Under the pieces are notes generated by a model. The model saw only the letters and a program-made list of their open reading frames with translations. It was not told where the DNA came from and did no database searches. From an uncultured Eubacteriales bacterium (lineage in GTDB: Bacteria > Bacillota > Clostridia > Christensenellales > Aristaeellaceae): a stretch of 48,367 nucleotides of DNA. A program made the position numbers and the translations under genes. The stretch spans positions 1 to 48,367 of the forward strand of contig CADAQF010000015.1 of the NCBI GenBank assembly GCA_902790015.1. Direction: 5' to 3'. This document shows positions 25,276 through 33,062 of this stretch, piece by piece. Numbering within the stretch: the stretch's first letter is position 1; each line of letters starts with the position of its first letter.

Positions 25276-25487
25276 ATTATTGATCATGATATCGGCCCGG
25301 CCGAAAGAACGGAGGAACAGCCTTCAGGCAAAAGCTTCGCACCGCCTCAGGCGAGGAAAGCCTTATCCCCTCACCGCCGGTCAGCAGTGCTTCTGCCGCC
25401 CCGGGATATCCCGTCCGCTGGGTATCTTTTTCCAAATAAGGCCTTCTGTCAACGGGCAGAAATGGGAAGAAACCGCGGAAAATATGG
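25276..25487. other. Intergenic region without clear features
   Basis: About 210 bases between two minus-strand small membrane protein genes. No gene or convincing promoter or terminator was seen; a TTGACA-like element on the minus strand has no matching -10. Confidence 0.4.
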
Positions 25488-25646
25488 TTATTTCTGCCTT
25501 TTCATCAGTTCCCACAGGACCACGAACGGAAAAAACACGATGATCAGCAGAATGAGAAACATGGTCTTCAGACCCTCTTTGGCCTCCGGGGTCAGGGACA
25601 GACCGCTTTTCCTTTTAGCTGCGGGGACGCGTTTTCTTTTGCCCAT
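25488..25646 (-). CDS. Small single-pass membrane protein (52 residues)
   Basis: Read directly: a basic N-terminus (MGKRKRVPAAKRKSG), then one strong membrane helix (about 29-47, MFLILLIIVFFPFVVLWEL) ending MKRQK. An AGAGGTGA site lies 5 bases before the ATG, which supports translation. It lies 36 bases after the stop of the rhamnogalacturonan acetylesterase gene in the same orientation, so it may be the last gene of that long operon. No function is recognised. Confidence 0.6.
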   Translation of the reverse strand: MGKRKRVPAAKRKSGLSLTPEAKEGLKTMFLILLIIVFFPFVVLWELMKRQK

Positions 25647-25682
25647 GATGTTCACCTCTGTTTTCCGTCATGCTGTTATTAT

Positions 25683-26327
25683 TTAAACCAGCCCGGAGTC
25701 CTTCAACCGCTCCGCCACGCAGGCGGCAAACCGCTCCGCGCCGAATCTTTTGGTATGGGCGTTGTCGCTGAGGCCTTCGGGATACCGGGGGTCCTCCCCC
25801 GGCGCCAGATGCATGAAGAAGGCTTTGCTGCCCTCCTCCCCCGCCTCCGATACGATCCGGAAGCTGTCCTGATAGATATCCAGCAGCGGAACGGCCATTT
25901 TACGCGCCAGCGTACGCATGGCGTCCTTATACTCCCCGTGCGTTTCCTGTAAGACTCCGTTCTCCCAGACCCGTATGCAGATGGGCGTCAGCAGCGCCGG
26001 CACGGCATTCCTTTCCCTGGCGAAATCGATGAATACAGCCAGGTTGTCGGTAAAATCAGCCCATGGCTCGGTGTGCCGTTCGGGCTTTTCGTTTTCGTCG
26101 TTGTGCGCGAACTGGATCAGCAGCAGATCTCCGGTCCCCAGCAGGCCATCCAGCCGCTGCAGCCTGCCTTCGGCCAAAAAGGATTTGGTGCTGCGCCCCG
26201 CCATGGCGTGATTCTGTATGCCGATGCCGGGCAGGTATTCCCCCAGCACCTGCCCCCAGCCCACCATCAGCGTTTTTTCCGGGTCATAGGTCTGGGCGGT
26301 GGAATCGCCGCAGATAAAGATGTTCAT
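25683..26327 (-). CDS. SGNH hydrolase, rhamnogalacturonan acetylesterase (CE12-like)
   Basis: A 214-residue SGNH esterase: block I GDST (Ser9 nucleophile), block II Gly in GRSTKSF, block III Asn in FAHNDENEK, and a C-terminal DNAHTKRFGAE holding the catalytic Asp and His. The form matches rhamnogalacturonan acetylesterases that remove acetyl groups from GalA in RG-I. No signal peptide, so it works on imported oligomers. Last enzyme gene of the pectin operon, 13 bases after the TIM-barrel gene. A second, related esterase lies upstream in the operon. Confidence 0.88.
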   Translation of the reverse strand: MNIFICGDSTAQTYDPEKTLMVGWGQVLGEYLPGIGIQNHAMAGRSTKSFLAEGRLQRLDGLLGTGDLLLIQFAHNDENEKPERHTEPWADFTDNLAVFIDFARERNAVPALLTPICIRVWENGVLQETHGEYKDAMRTLARKMAVPLLDIYQDSFRIVSEAGEEGSKAFFMHLAPGEDPRYPEGLSDNAHTKRFGAERFAACVAERLKDSGLV

Positions 26328-26340
26328 TGTTTTTCTCCCT

Positions 26341-27183
26341 TCACGGCAGCGCCACGGCGATGCGCTCCAGATGCAGCCGCGCCTGCTCGGCGTTGTCCGG
26401 CACAGTGTCCTCCAGGGTCATGGGAAGATCATGCTTTTTGGCCAGCGCAAGCAGGCTTTCAAAGCGCATCTGTCCGGTGCCGCAGGCCTGGGAGCGGATG
26501 CCGCCGTCCGGCTGCACGGTGAAATCCTTCATGTGAAGGACGCGGATACGGCCGCCCAGCCGGCGGATGGCGTCCTGCGTCAGGGCCTCCGCTTCGGCGT
26601 CATGCCCGGGGCCTACCAGATTGACCGCGTCCAGGATGATCTGCAGATGGTCGGACGGCAGCTCCTCCAACATCCTTTGGGCGCGCTCGGGCGTGGAAAT
26701 AATGTGGTGATACACCATCTCCACGGCGAGCACGGCGTCCGCCTCCTCCGCGAAGCGCACGACCGGGCGCAGGCTGTCCATGAACAGCCGGAAGGCCTCC
26801 TCGCTTTGAGGAGCGGGCTCGGAAAAACGGGATGCGGGATTGGCGTAGGTCTCGGTGCCCACCACCCGCGCGCCGATCAGGGGCGCCGCCCGCAGATGGG
26901 CCTTGTAGATATCCTGCGTGTGCGCCCGGCGTTCGCCATCCGGGTCCGCCAGGTTCAGATAGCAGCCCAGCACCGCGCATTCCATATGCGTGGCCTCCAG
27001 GTCCTGCCGCACGCGGGCACAAAGCTCCGGGGTCAGGAGCTTCGGGGCGTCCTGCATGGAAAAGCCTTCCCAGGTAAACCCCAAAGCGACATGAGCGCAG
27101 CTAAAGCCCTGTGCCCGGGCAGACTCCAGGCGCTGCCTGAAGCTGCCGGGGGCTGTATCGTGAAGCCTGATTCCGATATTCAT
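26341..27183 (-). CDS. Sugar phosphate isomerase/epimerase-like TIM barrel
   Basis: A 280-residue xylose-isomerase-like TIM barrel. It begins MNIGIRLHDTAP and shows the family metal-site pattern: VLAVEMVYHHIIS (Glu on a strand), LQIILDAVNLVGPGHD (Asp), IRVLHMKDFTV (His/Lys/Asp) and LPMTLEDTVP (Glu). These enzymes isomerise, epimerise or dehydrate sugars or keto acids; the substrate here could be a galacturonate- or rhamnose-derived keto sugar. The start at 27183 is chosen for its AAGGAG site, which overlaps the end of the GH2 gene. Cytoplasmic; part of the pectin operon. Confidence 0.8.
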   Translation of the reverse strand: MNIGIRLHDTAPGSFRQRLESARAQGFSCAHVALGFTWEGFSMQDAPKLLTPELCARVRQDLEATHMECAVLGCYLNLADPDGERRAHTQDIYKAHLRAAPLIGARVVGTETYANPASRFSEPAPQSEEAFRLFMDSLRPVVRFAEEADAVLAVEMVYHHIISTPERAQRMLEELPSDHLQIILDAVNLVGPGHDAEAEALTQDAIRRLGGRIRVLHMKDFTVQPDGGIRSQACGTGQMRFESLLALAKKHDLPMTLEDTVPDNAEQARLHLERIAVALP

Positions 27184-27197
27184 ATGCGTTCTCCTTA

Positions 27198-30100
27198 TCA
27201 CAGCGTAATGCGCAGCGCGCCTATTTTGTCATCGTATTGTACGGAGGCGCCTTCAACCAGCGGGGCGACGGCGTTGATCTCCATCACCAGGATACCTTCT
27301 TCCGTGACATATGGCTGCCCGTCCATCAGGCTCTCCTGACCGTCCACCTCCAGATGGGTCCTGCCCGTCTGGGCCACGACCGTCCGCCCGGCCGAACGCA
27401 AGGTCAGCGTTCCCGTTTCCCGGTCCCACCGGTAATCCACGCGGTCCGGGGCTATCGACCTCATCCTTTCCAGGATGCACAGTACATTCCCCCAGACGCT
27501 GCCGTTTCTGTTCACCGCGCGCACGCCCCGGAAGTCCGGCTCCTGGCCGTTGACCATGACCTTGCAGTAATTCTCGGTTTCCGGCACATATTTGACGCGG
27601 TCCGCCTCCGGTATGGGGACCGGGGCATCCTCGGTGGAGGGCGGCAGCAGCGCGCCGTCCGCAAAGCACACGGGCAAAGCTTCGTCAGACAGCGGCGCGT
27701 TTTTGCAGGGCACCGTGGAGATTCTGATCTCAGCCGGCTCAAGTCCCTCCGCCCGGGCGCAGAGCGTCACTTGTCCCGCCTCCGTTTTTGACCGCAGCAG
27801 CACGCGGTTGGTCCCGCACTCGGCGTACACGAAGGGCCGGCCGATCACGCTGTCGCTTCGCCCGTTGCCGTCAAAGCGGCCGCTGTTGTAGCCGCCCAGG
27901 AATGTGGCCGGGCCCGTAACGGAAAAGTCGATCCGCATATCAGAAAGCGGGCATACCCGGCCCTTATTGTCGGTCACGCGGACGTCCGCAAAGCACAGGT
28001 CGTTTCCGTCCGCCCTCCAGCCGCCGGGGGCCGTGCAGGGGGTCAGCGCTATTTTGGCGGGCGCTCCCGCCGTTTCGATCCTGTCGCGGCAGACGGGCAT
28101 ATCCTCATACCCGACCCCTTCGGCCTCGATCACGCCGGACTGGGTGACGTCTATCCCCGGGAAGGCGAAGACGAAGCCGTATTCCGGCCTTTCACACTGC
28201 CCGGCCAAACGGCCGTTTACATACAGCAGCACCTTTTTGACCGCGTAGCTGCCGATGACGTATACGGTCTTGTTCGTCGGATCCCTGAGCTCCGGCTCGT
28301 CCGTTTCCTCCCAGTATACACCGTTGAACCGCTTTTTGAAGGCCCTGTATCGGCCCTCGCCCGGCTGAGGATAATTCCAGTGCCCAAGCAGCCTGACAGC
28401 GGGCTTCACGCTGTGCATCACGCGGAACACATCGAAGCTCTGTTTTTTGACCCGGACGGCGTCCACCCGCCCGCTCATGCGGCCGTTTTCGCTGAAGCTC
28501 TGCCGGCCGTGCTGGGCCGAATCCGTCCAGCACAGGGCGGCGCAGGCGCTGTACAGGTCTTTGCCGGAGGCGCCTCCTATGCGGTCGAAGAAAAACTCGC
28601 TGTAGCCCCGGGCGTTGGCCAGGGCCAGGTCCTCGCTGGTCAGGTCGTAAAAATCCAGGCCCTTCTGCTTTTTTCCGCCCTTGCCCAGATAGCGGCTGCG
28701 GTAGTCATAATCAGGCGGGGAATAATCGTCCCACACCCTGCGGGGCGCTTCCTCCCGGCTGTACTCGGTTTCCGTGACCGGGCCGTGTTCTGCCAGAAAA
28801 CGGGCCGCGTGCCGGTTGAGCATCGTGCCCACGTATTCGCTTTCAATGAGCGCGTCCTCGGTATTGATGGTGCGGCAGCCCATGAAGCGGCCGCCATGCG
28901 GGTCCAGCCTGCGATTAAGGAGCCTCATTTCCCGCATATGTTCCGCGGAGATCACATTGTTCCCTGCTTCCCAGAACCATACGGCGGGATGATTGCGGTA
29001 CGCCAGGATCACGTTGCGCATGAGCTCCACCCTTTGGTCCCACTGACGGCCGAAGGTTTCGCGCTCCTTGTCCCCGGCGGGCTGGGTGCAGACCACCCCC
29101 TGGCGGTCGCAGGCCCGGATGTCCATCGGGCTGGCCGCGACGTGCATCCAGCGGATATGGTTGGCGCCGCTCTCCCTGACCCAGCGCATATCCATATCGT
29201 GCATCCATTCAGGGACGATGCCGCTCTGCGCCCATTCGTTTGTCGCCCGTTGCGCATAACCCCTCAGCCAGATCGGATGGCCGTTTATGAGAACGCCCCT
29301 GTCCCGGTCGTAGGCGATCTGCCTGAAGCCCGTGACGATCTCCTCCCGGTCGACGACGGTTTCCCCCGCCTTCAGGATGATCTCCACGCGGTAAAGCTCC
29401 GGGCGCGAAGGCTCCCAGAAAGAAAGCCCCGACAGGGTCTGGGAGAAACAGATTTTTTTTGCCGAAACGGCGTCCAGACAGGTGGGCCTCACACGGTCCT
29501 CCTCCAGGGGGACATAGCGCGCGGTCTCATCGTCCCAACGGTAGGCGTCGTCCGGCGTGACGGTCACGGGCGGCTGCCACGGATCATACGGGATTTCCGA
29601 TATCTCCGACGAAAAGCGGCCGATCTCCCGCCCGTCTGACGAAAGCACGCGGGCCTCTGCCCGGCACCGGACGGGGCTGCCCGACAGGTTGCGCACCTCC
29701 GCCTCCACACAGATCCGCGCACTGCGCCGGGCCAAATCGAACCCGTCCGCATAGACGTAAACCCCGTGGCTCTGCAGGTTAGCGTACAGCGGCAGCGTCA
29801 GGTGAACGCTGTTTTTGAAAAAGACCCTCACCGGCTGGCTCAGCCCGCCCAGGGTCGGGTTAAAATCGTTGCAGTTCCAGAAAAAGCCCACGCCCTGCCG
29901 GGAAACGGGCACGGCCTCGTCCTGGCTTTGCAGGTAGCTTCCCGGCACAGCGCCGGGCGCGTTGGGCGTTTCGGCGATGCAGAAGGGGATATTGCGGGTG
30001 CTGGTGTTGTCGGTCGCGACCGCGATGACGTTTTCCCCGGACGCATCCAAAAAAGGGCTCACGTCAAACCCGAACGGCCCGACGCCCATCTCGTAATACC

Positions 30101-30443
30101 CGGCAAGGCTGCCGTTTACGTACAGATAGCAGGTCTGCCGGACGCCTTCGAAGGCGACGATCACCCTTTTGCCCCGCTGCTGCGGCGGGATGATGAGGAT
30201 ATTTCGGTAAAACGCGCAGCAGCGTTTCTGCCCGCTTCCTCCATCCTCGATGGGCACCGAAAAAAGATCCGTTCCGTTGAAGGTATGCGGAAGCGTCACC
30301 TGCTCCCAGCCGGCGTCGTCATAGACCTTGTCTGTGGGCAGGCGGCCATTTTCGTCGCGGCAGGCGGCCAGCGCCTTTTCCATGGGAAAGACGCCGGCCA
30401 ATTTGAACCGCCAGCCGTGATGGAAGTAATACCCGTTATTCAT
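27198..30443 (-). CDS. Glycoside hydrolase family 2 protein with a C-terminal copper-amine-oxidase-N-like domain
   Basis: A 1081-residue GH2 enzyme: sugar-binding domain (about 1-210), Ig-like domain (about 220-370), TIM barrel (about 375-680), then two or three beta domains including a DUF4982-like region. The barrel has LRGYAQRATNEWAQSG and the presumed nucleophile region VTETEYSREEAP. At the place of the usual acid/base GNE it reads FWEAGNNVIS, so the standard Glu is Asn. The last about 110 residues (NGQEPDFRGVRAV to GALRITL) resemble the Cu_amine_oxidN1 wall-associated domain, odd in a protein with no signal peptide. The ATG overlaps the preceding SGNH stop (ATGAATAA). Likely beta-galactosidase or a related activity on RG-I side chains. 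Confidence 0.85.
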   Translation of the reverse strand: MNNGYYFHHGWRFKLAGVFPMEKALAACRDENGRLPTDKVYDDAGWEQVTLPHTFNGTDLFSVPIEDGGSGQKRCCAFYRNILIIPPQQRGKRVIVAFEGVRQTCYLYVNGSLAGYYEMGVGPFGFDVSPFLDASGENVIAVATDNTSTRNIPFCIAETPNAPGAVPGSYLQSQDEAVPVSRQGVGFFWNCNDFNPTLGGLSQPVRVFFKNSVHLTLPLYANLQSHGVYVYADGFDLARRSARICVEAEVRNLSGSPVRCRAEARVLSSDGREIGRFSSEISEIPYDPWQPPVTVTPDDAYRWDDETARYVPLEEDRVRPTCLDAVSAKKICFSQTLSGLSFWEPSRPELYRVEIILKAGETVVDREEIVTGFRQIAYDRDRGVLINGHPIWLRGYAQRATNEWAQSGIVPEWMHDMDMRWVRESGANHIRWMHVAASPMDIRACDRQGVVCTQPAGDKERETFGRQWDQRVELMRNVILAYRNHPAVWFWEAGNNVISAEHMREMRLLNRRLDPHGGRFMGCRTINTEDALIESEYVGTMLNRHAARFLAEHGPVTETEYSREEAPRRVWDDYSPPDYDYRSRYLGKGGKKQKGLDFYDLTSEDLALANARGYSEFFFDRIGGASGKDLYSACAALCWTDSAQHGRQSFSENGRMSGRVDAVRVKKQSFDVFRVMHSVKPAVRLLGHWNYPQPGEGRYRAFKKRFNGVYWEETDEPELRDPTNKTVYVIGSYAVKKVLLYVNGRLAGQCERPEYGFVFAFPGIDVTQSGVIEAEGVGYEDMPVCRDRIETAGAPAKIALTPCTAPGGWRADGNDLCFADVRVTDNKGRVCPLSDMRIDFSVTGPATFLGGYNSGRFDGNGRSDSVIGRPFVYAECGTNRVLLRSKTEAGQVTLCARAEGLEPAEIRISTVPCKNAPLSDEALPVCFADGALLPPSTEDAPVPIPEADRVKYVPETENYCKVMVNGQEPDFRGVRAVNRNGSVWGNVLCILERMRSIAPDRVDYRWDRETGTLTLRSAGRTVVAQTGRTHLEVDGQESLMDGQPYVTEEGILVMEINAVAPLVEGASVQYDDKIGALRITL

Positions 30444-31104
30444 GTTCTTCTGTAAGATACGACGCGCATTTTGGATACTGCCTCAGCTCGCGCACGACCA
30501 GCCTGCATATCTGCTCGGCGCCGTAGGCGTTAAAGTGCGTTTTGTCGTCGTGCCCGTCGGGAAAATCCGGGTTTTCGCCCGGCTTCAGCCGCACGAACAG
30601 CTCCGCCGTCTTTTCCTCTCCCAGCGACAGATAAAGCTCCCTGCTGTCCTTTTTAAGGTCGCAAAGCGGCACGCCCTTTTCCTTTGCCAGTTCCCGGACC
30701 GCCCTGGGATATTCCCCGTGCGTGTACAGCATGCTGCCGCCGCCCACGAAAAACCGGCGGGACACCGGGGTCAAAAGCACCGGCTGCGCCCCTTTGTCCA
30801 GGGCGGTGCGGCAGTAGCGCCAAAGCTCCTCCTTGTAGGTGGTGTCCGGGTCGGTATGCCGCTCGTCGTCCTTTTCGTCGTTATGGCCGAACTGGATCAG
30901 CAGCATGTCCCCCGCCGCCATCTCCTTTTCGGCCGGGGCGAAAAGCCCCTCGGCGCGAAAGGAGCGGCTGCTGCGCCCGCTCAGGGCGATATTGCGCACC
31001 TTGACGCCCTCCGCCGCGTAGCGGGGCAGGGCCCAGCCCCAGCCCCTGAACGGCGGCTTGTTATCCTCCACCGTGGAATCGCCTATGATCCAGATCGTGG
31101 GCAT
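30436..31104 (-). CDS. SGNH hydrolase, rhamnogalacturonan acetylesterase (second copy)
   Basis: A 222-residue SGNH esterase with GDST (Ser10), GRSSRSF, FGHNDEKDD and DDKTHFNAYGAE motifs. It shares the layout of the esterase at 25683 but is clearly diverged, so it probably has a different acetyl position or oligomer size. It lacks a signal peptide. Its start lies 4 bases after the beta-propeller lyase gene, and its stop overlaps the GH2 start by 8 bases, so translation is tightly coupled across the three genes. Confidence 0.88.
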   Translation of the reverse strand: MPTIWIIGDSTVEDNKPPFRGWGWALPRYAAEGVKVRNIALSGRSSRSFRAEGLFAPAEKEMAAGDMLLIQFGHNDEKDDERHTDPDTTYKEELWRYCRTALDKGAQPVLLTPVSRRFFVGGGSMLYTHGEYPRAVRELAKEKGVPLCDLKKDSRELYLSLGEEKTAELFVRLKPGENPDFPDGHDDKTHFNAYGAEQICRLVVRELRQYPKCASYLTEEHE

Positions 31105-31108
31105 ATGG

Positions 31109-32170
31109 TCACCAGTCCTTCCAGACCTGCTTGAGGTCGATCACGCACACCTGGGCCACGCCGTTTTCATCCGGGTTGGAGAACAGGATCTGGTCTCCCC
31201 TGCGGTTGAATGAAGGATGCTGATGGTCCGCGCCGGACTTGCAGCTGCCGGTGGTCGCGATCAGCTTGGCCTTCCGGGTGGCGCGCTCGATCAGCACTAC
31301 GCCTTCCTGCACGGTGGTGCCCAGGTAGCTGATGCGGTCGGCGCACAGCCACTTGTGGTCCCTGCTGATGCAGGGGTGCAGCAGCTGCTTGCTGGTGGCT
31401 GCTACGTCAAAGTGCCTGCCGTCCTTGTCGCCGATGATGATGTTGCCGGTGTGGAACTCGCCCTTTTCGCCGTCCACGAACCCCGCCGGGTCCAGCTTCA
31501 TCAGCGCCATCTCCGTGCCGTCCGCCGCCCAGACCTCGTGGGTGATCCACTCGCTGGGATGCTCCACGTAATAGGGCCGCACATAGCGCTCTTTGACATC
31601 AAACATCCAGGTGCGCTGGAAGGCGTCGCCCTCGGTCTCGTGGATGTAGAAGATCAGGTTTTCGTCCGTGGGGCAGATCTGCGCGTGGCCCAGGCGGTAA
31701 TCGCTCTGGTAGACCACTTCTGCCTCCTTGCCGGGATCCATGATCACCAGCCCGTAATACTTGTTGGCCAGGTGATAGCTGCACGCGATGCGCCCGGTGT
31801 TGGCCGCGGTCAGGTGGCCGGTGATCTGTCCTCCCTTGGGCAGATCGCCGATCTTGGTCATTTGGTTGGTGGACAGATCCACCGCGTAGACTTCGGTCTC
31901 GTTTTTGCAGGTATAGCCGATGTTCTTTTCCCGGTCGGTCGCAAAGCCGCGGAAGGTGTAATCGGTCACCCGGGTGATTTCGCCGGTCTCCACGTCAGCG
32001 CGGTAGCAGCCTCCGTCGGTGCGGCCCTCCAGCTGCTGCTTCATGAAGAAAAAGTACTTGTCGTCCGTGGAAAAATTCTCGCAGGTGAAATACAGCTTGG
32101 AATTGCGTTCCGGGCCGTTGGCGTAGCGCCGCACCTCGTAACCGGTGATCGCGTCGCGGTAGACTTCCAT
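31109..32170 (-). CDS. Oligogalacturonate lyase-like protein (PL22-type beta-propeller)
   Basis: A 353-residue seven-bladed propeller protein. It has repeated blade motifs (KYFFFMKQQLEGRTDGGCYR, VYAVDLSTNQMTKIGDLPKG, RLGHAQICPTDENLIFYIHE) and the His/Gln metal-site stretches typical of oligogalacturonate lyases (GHAQ; ITHEVW; DHQHPSFN). Such enzymes cleave unsaturated or saturated galacturonate disaccharides by Mn-dependent beta-elimination in the cytoplasm. No signal peptide. A related lyase specificity on rhamnogalacturonan oligomers is possible given the operon. An AGGAGG site lies upstream; the start follows the deacetylase stop by 21 bases. Confidence 0.85.
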   Translation of the reverse strand: MEVYRDAITGYEVRRYANGPERNSKLYFTCENFSTDDKYFFFMKQQLEGRTDGGCYRADVETGEITRVTDYTFRGFATDREKNIGYTCKNETEVYAVDLSTNQMTKIGDLPKGGQITGHLTAANTGRIACSYHLANKYYGLVIMDPGKEAEVVYQSDYRLGHAQICPTDENLIFYIHETEGDAFQRTWMFDVKERYVRPYYVEHPSEWITHEVWAADGTEMALMKLDPAGFVDGEKGEFHTGNIIIGDKDGRHFDVAATSKQLLHPCISRDHKWLCADRISYLGTTVQEGVVLIERATRKAKLIATTGSCKSGADHQHPSFNRRGDQILFSNPDENGVAQVCVIDLKQVWKDW

Positions 32171-32191
32171 ATCCTTGATCCTCCTATAATT

Positions 32192-32992
32192 TTAAAGTGC
32201 GGCGGTCTTCCCGCCGGGGATGCACACGGGCGCCTGATCATTGACGGAGATCCAGCAGTCCCGCGCGTTCGGATTATACACGAAATGATTATCCGCTGCA
32301 AACTGCAGGCGCTTAAAATCGTCCATGCAGTCCATGAATTCGATGTTGGTGCAGTACCAGATGTCCTCCTGTCCCCCCATCATCCGGCAGAAGTTCTCGA
32401 TCAGGCTCCAGTTGTTTTTGTCGTTGAACTCATAGCTGTGGCCCCAAACGTACATCAGGTACAGATACTGTTTTTTAAACAGCTTCAGGAATTCCTCCCC
32501 CAGCTCCATCAGGCGGTGGTTGTGATGGCAGGTCGCCTGCCAGCGATAGGGGTTTTCGGGCAGAGCGAAACTGTCGCTGGAGCCGACCACGCGGGCATAG
32601 CGGATGCCCAGGGAAGGAAGCATGGTCTCGATTTCCCGGCTCACGGAGCCGTTGGGATAGCTGAGTCCTCGCACGGGATATCCGGTGCGCTTTTCCAGCC
32701 ACTCGCGGTCGTCCAGCACCTCCTGTGCGACTTCCGGCAGCGGGCAGCGGGCGATAGTGGGATGGGTGACGGTATGACAGGCCACCTCATGTCCCTGATA
32801 CAGGGTAGCGATCTCGTCCGGATCCACCCGGTCGCCGCGGTCAAAAAGGCCGCTGTTCAGGTGAAACGTGCCCCTGATGCCGTTCTGATTAAATATTTCG
32901 ACCAGGCGGCGGTCATAGGAACGGCCGTCGTCATAGCTCATGGTCAGGGCTTTATGCTTCCCGCCGGGAAAGCAGCAGTAGACTCTGTTCAT
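32192..32992 (-). CDS. Polysaccharide deacetylase-like protein (CE4 NodB fold)
   Basis: A 266-residue protein with the NodB-type fold: TMSYDDG (Asp21-Asp22, the catalytic base and metal ligand), the metal-binding HTVTHP (HxxxH), RGLSYPNGS and a C-terminal YVWGHSYEF with the conserved His. The metal site is intact. No signal peptide, so the substrate is intracellular, probably an acetylated pectin oligosaccharide. The start at 32992 is chosen for its GGGAGGACGT site. It lies 70 bases after the binding protein gene, behind a hairpin. Confidence 0.85.
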   Translation of the reverse strand: MNRVYCCFPGGKHKALTMSYDDGRSYDRRLVEIFNQNGIRGTFHLNSGLFDRGDRVDPDEIATLYQGHEVACHTVTHPTIARCPLPEVAQEVLDDREWLEKRTGYPVRGLSYPNGSVSREIETMLPSLGIRYARVVGSSDSFALPENPYRWQATCHHNHRLMELGEEFLKLFKKQYLYLMYVWGHSYEFNDKNNWSLIENFCRMMGGQEDIWYCTNIEFMDCMDDFKRLQFAADNHFVYNPNARDCWISVNDQAPVCIPGGKTAAL

Positions 32993-33015
32993 ACGTCCTC
33001 CCAATCACATACGTT

Positions 33016-33042
33016 GGGGCTGCCGCTCTTCGCGGCAGCCCC
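33016..33042 (-). terminator. Strong hairpin after the solute-binding protein gene
   Basis: An 11-base perfect stem GGGGCTGCCGC / GCGGCAGCCCC with a 5-base loop, 20 bases after the binding-protein stop. It lacks a T-tract (AACGTATG follows on the minus strand). It is therefore more likely to stabilise or partly attenuate the transcript, leaving more binding protein than enzymes, than to stop it. Confidence 0.6.
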
Positions 33043-33062
33043 GTAATATCGCGGGTTAATGA

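Noticed and set aside
31217..33046. 609-codon plus-strand frame opposite the PL22-like and deacetylase genes
   Set aside because: Antisense shadow; the minus-strand genes have catalytic motifs and RBSs, this frame has neither.
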